From: Acidobacteriota bacterium | GTDB lineage: Bacteria; Acidobacteriota; Blastocatellia; Pyrinomonadales; Pyrinomonadaceae | Reading direction: 5' to 3' | NCBI GenBank assembly: GCA_019639195.1 | Contig: JAHBSI010000001.1 | Coordinates: 1,178,001-1,242,000 of the forward strand | DNA length: 64,000 nucleotides | In this document: positions 61,903 through 64,000 of the stretch, piece after piece | How positions within the stretch are numbered: position 1 is the first letter of the stretch | Layout of the letters: every line of letters starts with the position of its first letter | Program-made: the position numbers and the translations under genes | The notes under the pieces: generated by a model | Databases searched by the model: none | Seen by the model: only the letters and a program-made list of their open reading frames with translations | What the model was told of the DNA's origin: nothing

Positions 61903-62679
61903 CTAATCTTTAGAAAGCTCTTCGACGATCGCTGCCCTCGTTTCCAGGAGAAGTTCGAGCGGAGTTACGGCTCCGCTCCTTGTTTTTACGGAGACCGGCG
62001 GCAGCAGGACCATCTCGATCACGCCTGAATAAGCCAGGCCGGTTCGCTTGCCCATCATCACGTCCGTGTTCTTGATCGCGACCGGAACGATATCGGCATT
62101 CGTTTGGATCGCAAGGTGAAAGGCCCCTTTCTTGAAAGGCAGCAGTTCGCCGGGCATCGCTCGCGTACCTTCAACAAAAACGCCGAACGAATAGCCGGAA
62201 TCCATTACTTCGCGGGCCTTTTCCATCGAGGCTCGGGCATTGTCGGGGTTGCTGCGGTCGATAGCGATAATATTTACAAAAGACATTCCCTGGCCAAGCA
62301 CCGGAACGTTTAGCAGTTCTTTTTTTGCGACCAGGCCGATCCGCCTTCCGGTATACGCAAAAAGGCTTGCGGTGTCGAGATAAGATCGATGATTTACCGC
62401 AAAGACGTAAGCTGTGTCGGGGTCGAGATTCTCATGCCCTGACACCTTCACGCGTGCTCCGCATGCCTTAAGCCAGGTGCGGGCACCAAATAATGCCAAG
62501 GGATAAAGCCAGATCTTTCGGTTGATGATCCACAGAAAAAGGAGCGAAGGAATGCCCAGAACGAGCAGCATCGAGCCCGCAGCAAACCAGCACCACCAGT
62601 AGCGGAGTTTGCCCAGGATTCGCGATCTGTGAGACTCTGGCAGTGGAAACTCCACCAATTTATTATCGACTGTCGGCAT
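61903..62679 (-). CDS. plsC: 1-acyl-sn-glycerol-3-phosphate acyltransferase
   Basis: A 258-residue membrane-associated acyltransferase that makes phosphatidic acid from lysophosphatidic acid. The catalytic NHRSYLDT (HX4D) motif and substrate-binding EGTRA are intact, after an N-terminal membrane segment (about 25-55). A short Pro/Val-rich region lies near the C-terminus. It is divergent from the M14 peptidase gene (15-base gap). Confidence 0.92.
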   Translation of the reverse strand: MPTVDNKLVEFPLPESHRSRILGKLRYWWCWFAAGSMLLVLGIPSLLFLWIINRKIWLYPLALFGARTWLKACGARVKVSGHENLDPDTAYVFAVNHRSYLDTASLFAYTGRRIGLVAKKELLNVPVLGQGMSFVNIIAIDRSNPDNARASMEKAREVMDSGYSFGVFVEGTRAMPGELLPFKKGAFHLAIQTNADIVPVAIKNTDVMMGKRTGLAYSGVIEMVLLPPVSVKTRSGAVTPLELLLETRAAIVEELSKD

Positions 62680-62694
62680 CGACCTTAAAGTCTA

Positions 62695-64000
62695 ATGGCA
62701 AAGAGACAAAGTCCAAAGTCCATCGTTCTGTGCTTGGCGATGTTGGCCGCCTTTGCGGCCGCCGCGTTCGCACAGGTTCCTTCGCCGAATTCCGTGCTCG
62801 GATTCACACCCGGCGACGATCGGAAGATCGCTGATTGGCGGCAGATCGTTGATTACTTCCAAAAACTTGACGCCGCAAGCTCACGCGTTAAGGTCGAAGA
62901 GATCGGACGTTCAACGAACGGCAACCCGATGATCGTCGCTTTCATTTCTGATGCGAGAAATATAAAGAAGCTCGACAAATACAGACAGGTCAACGCTCGT
63001 CTTGCCGACCCGCGAACTATCGCGAGCGAAGAGGAACTTGCCAAACTCGTAGAAGACGGTAAGACGATAGTCGCGATCTCCTGCTCGATACATTCGACCG
63101 AGATCGTCGCATCGCAAATGTCGATGAATCTCGCTTATGAGCTTGCGACAGCTAATGATCCCGAAACAAAAGAGATCCTTGATAACACGATCCTTCTGCT
63201 GATACCGTCGCCGAACCCGGACGGCATACAGATCGTTGCCGATTGGTATAAGAAGACCTTGGGGACAAAAAGCGAGGGCACTTCGCCGCCCGAGCTTTAC
63301 CATCATTACGCCGGTCACGACGACAACCGCGACTGGTTTATGATGAACCTCGTTGAGACGCGTGCCGTTACGAAACTCTTCTGGCAGCAGTGGTTTCCTG
63401 AGCTCGTCTATGACGTTCATCAGCAAGGGCAGAATTCCTCACGCTTTATCATTCCGCCATTTTACGATCCGATAAATCCGCGCATCGCACCCTCGCTCCT
63501 GCGTGAGGTCGGCCTTGTCGGCTACAAAATGGCCGCCGACCTTGAAGCGCGCGGCATCAAGGGCGTTGCAACGAATTCAACTTATGATACGTGGTGGCAC
63601 GGCGGTTTTCGCTCGGCACCGTACTATCACAATTCGATCGGTATCCTGAGCGAGGCCGCGAGTGTGCAGCTAATGACGCCCGTCACCGTAAAGCTCGAAG
63701 ATCTCCAACGGAGCCGAGGCGTTCGCGGGCTCGCTGACCTTACGACTCCGCTTACGAATTATCCCGATCCGTGGCTTGGCGGCGAATGGCATGCGAGCGA
63801 CATCAACCGCATCGAGATGATCTCCTCGCGGGCGTTGCTCTCGCTCGCGGCAAAGTATCGCGAACGATACTTACGAAATTTCTACGATCTGGGGAAAGCG
63901 AATCTTTCGTCCGACCACGAAAACCCGTCTGCGTTCTTGATCTCTGCCAAACAATGCCGGCCTGAGGCGGCAAGCCGTCTCATCGAGATATTGCGATGGC
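62695..64000 (+). CDS. exported M14 zinc carboxypeptidase (3' end cut by the window)
   Basis: The reading frame runs from ATG 62695 to the right edge (435 codons, no stop). After a signal peptide (about 1-27, AFAQ) comes a metallocarboxypeptidase domain. The first two zinc ligands are the H and E of SIHSTEI. Then come the substrate-side segments PSPNPDGIQ and GHDDNRDW, the third zinc ligand H in YDVHQQG, and the probable catalytic Glu in GILSEAAS. Relatives of this size class carry extra C-terminal domains of unknown role, which lie beyond the window. An extracytoplasmic peptidase is expected. Confidence 0.9.
   Translation, partial: MAKRQSPKSIVLCLAMLAAFAAAAFAQVPSPNSVLGFTPGDDRKIADWRQIVDYFQKLDAASSRVKVEEIGRSTNGNPMIVAFISDARNIKKLDKYRQVNARLADPRTIASEEELAKLVEDGKTIVAISCSIHSTEIVASQMSMNLAYELATANDPETKEILDNTILLLIPSPNPDGIQIVADWYKKTLGTKSEGTSPPELYHHYAGHDDNRDWFMMNLVETRAVTKLFWQQWFPELVYDVHQQGQNSSRFIIPPFYDPINPRIAPSLLREVGLVGYKMAADLEARGIKGVATNSTYDTWWHGGFRSAPYYHNSIGILSEAASVQLMTPVTVKLEDLQRSRGVRGLADLTTPLTNYPDPWLGGEWHASDINRIEMISSRALLSLAAKYRERYLRNFYDLGKANLSSDHENPSAFLISAKQCRPEAASRLIEILRW

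Noticed and set aside
1..64000. Search for CRISPR arrays, insertion sequences, prophage or integrase genes and restriction-modification genes
   Set aside because: None was seen. There are no arrays of regularly spaced identical repeats, no transposase or recombinase motifs, and no abrupt change in coding style across the window.

Overview
This window is a dense chromosomal segment of a diderm (Gram-negative) bacterium. It has about 60 protein genes, one tmRNA gene, and no rRNA, tRNA, CRISPR array, insertion sequence or prophage that I could recognise. The gene set most resembles Acidobacteriota, probably class Blastocatellia (inference, not proven). Pointers are a delta-60/VCBS repeat surface protein, a CadC-like winged-helix/TPR regulator, a DUF4129-DUF4350-MoxR cluster, a Kdo transferase (so LPS is made) and a variant EF-P loop. 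Nearly all genes sit in tight runs whose start and stop codons overlap (ATGA, TGATG, TAATG), so translational coupling is the rule.

Layout. 1-2.6 kb: end of a cysteine-cluster protein, a small membrane protein and SppA. 2.8-4.2 kb: an orphan NtrC-type regulator. 4.2-9.4 kb: a membrane-protein / DUF4129 / DUF4350 / TauE / MoxR operon, convergent with a membrane-anchored pseudokinase (9.4-10.9 kb). 11.0-16.0 kb: FoF1 membrane-sector genes (atpE, atpB, an atpI-like gene, atpZ) behind a glycosyltransferase and Kdo transferase WaaA. 16.1-24.1 kb: EF-P, three coupled exported proteins including a dikinase-like protein, beta-carbonic anhydrase, two small membrane proteins and an NtrC/histidine-kinase pair. 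24.3-27.4 kb: a short transpeptidase and an exported helical protein. 27.5-30.0 kb: rnc, lepB, psuG. 30.0-31.3 kb: an exported SH3-like protein and ruvC. 31.5-36.4 kb: an unknown gene coupled to fumarylacetoacetase, then yceI, mobA, purF. 36.57-36.94 kb: ssrA. 37.0-38.5 kb: a ChaN-like protein and a zinc-ribbon membrane protein. 38.7-42.4 kb: murI, rph, fabG, rhomboid, trmB. 42.4-47.7 kb: a CadC-like regulator divergent from a large repeat protein. 47.9-60.9 kb: a long minus-strand surface-glycan operon that ends in a zinc-ribbon protein and peptide deformylase. 61.1-64.0 kb: an exported protein, PlsC and a truncated M14 peptidase.

The main theme is the cell envelope. The glycan operon joins enzymes resembling the UDP-diacetamido-uronate (UDP-ManNAc3NAcA-type) pathway to a polyprenyl-phosphate phosphoribosyltransferase and two GT-C transferases. 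WaaA, MurI, LepB, SppA, PlsC and the transpeptidase supply the rest of envelope biogenesis.

The least explained items are these: the pseudokinase that has lost every catalytic motif; the exported protein with swivelling-histidine and ATP-grasp domains in glucan-dikinase order; the deacetylase-GT2 fusion whose deacetylase motifs look dead; the 11-bp tandem repeats between the CadC-like regulator and the repeat protein; the EF-P with Asn at the loop tip; and the unknown gene coupled to fumarylacetoacetase.
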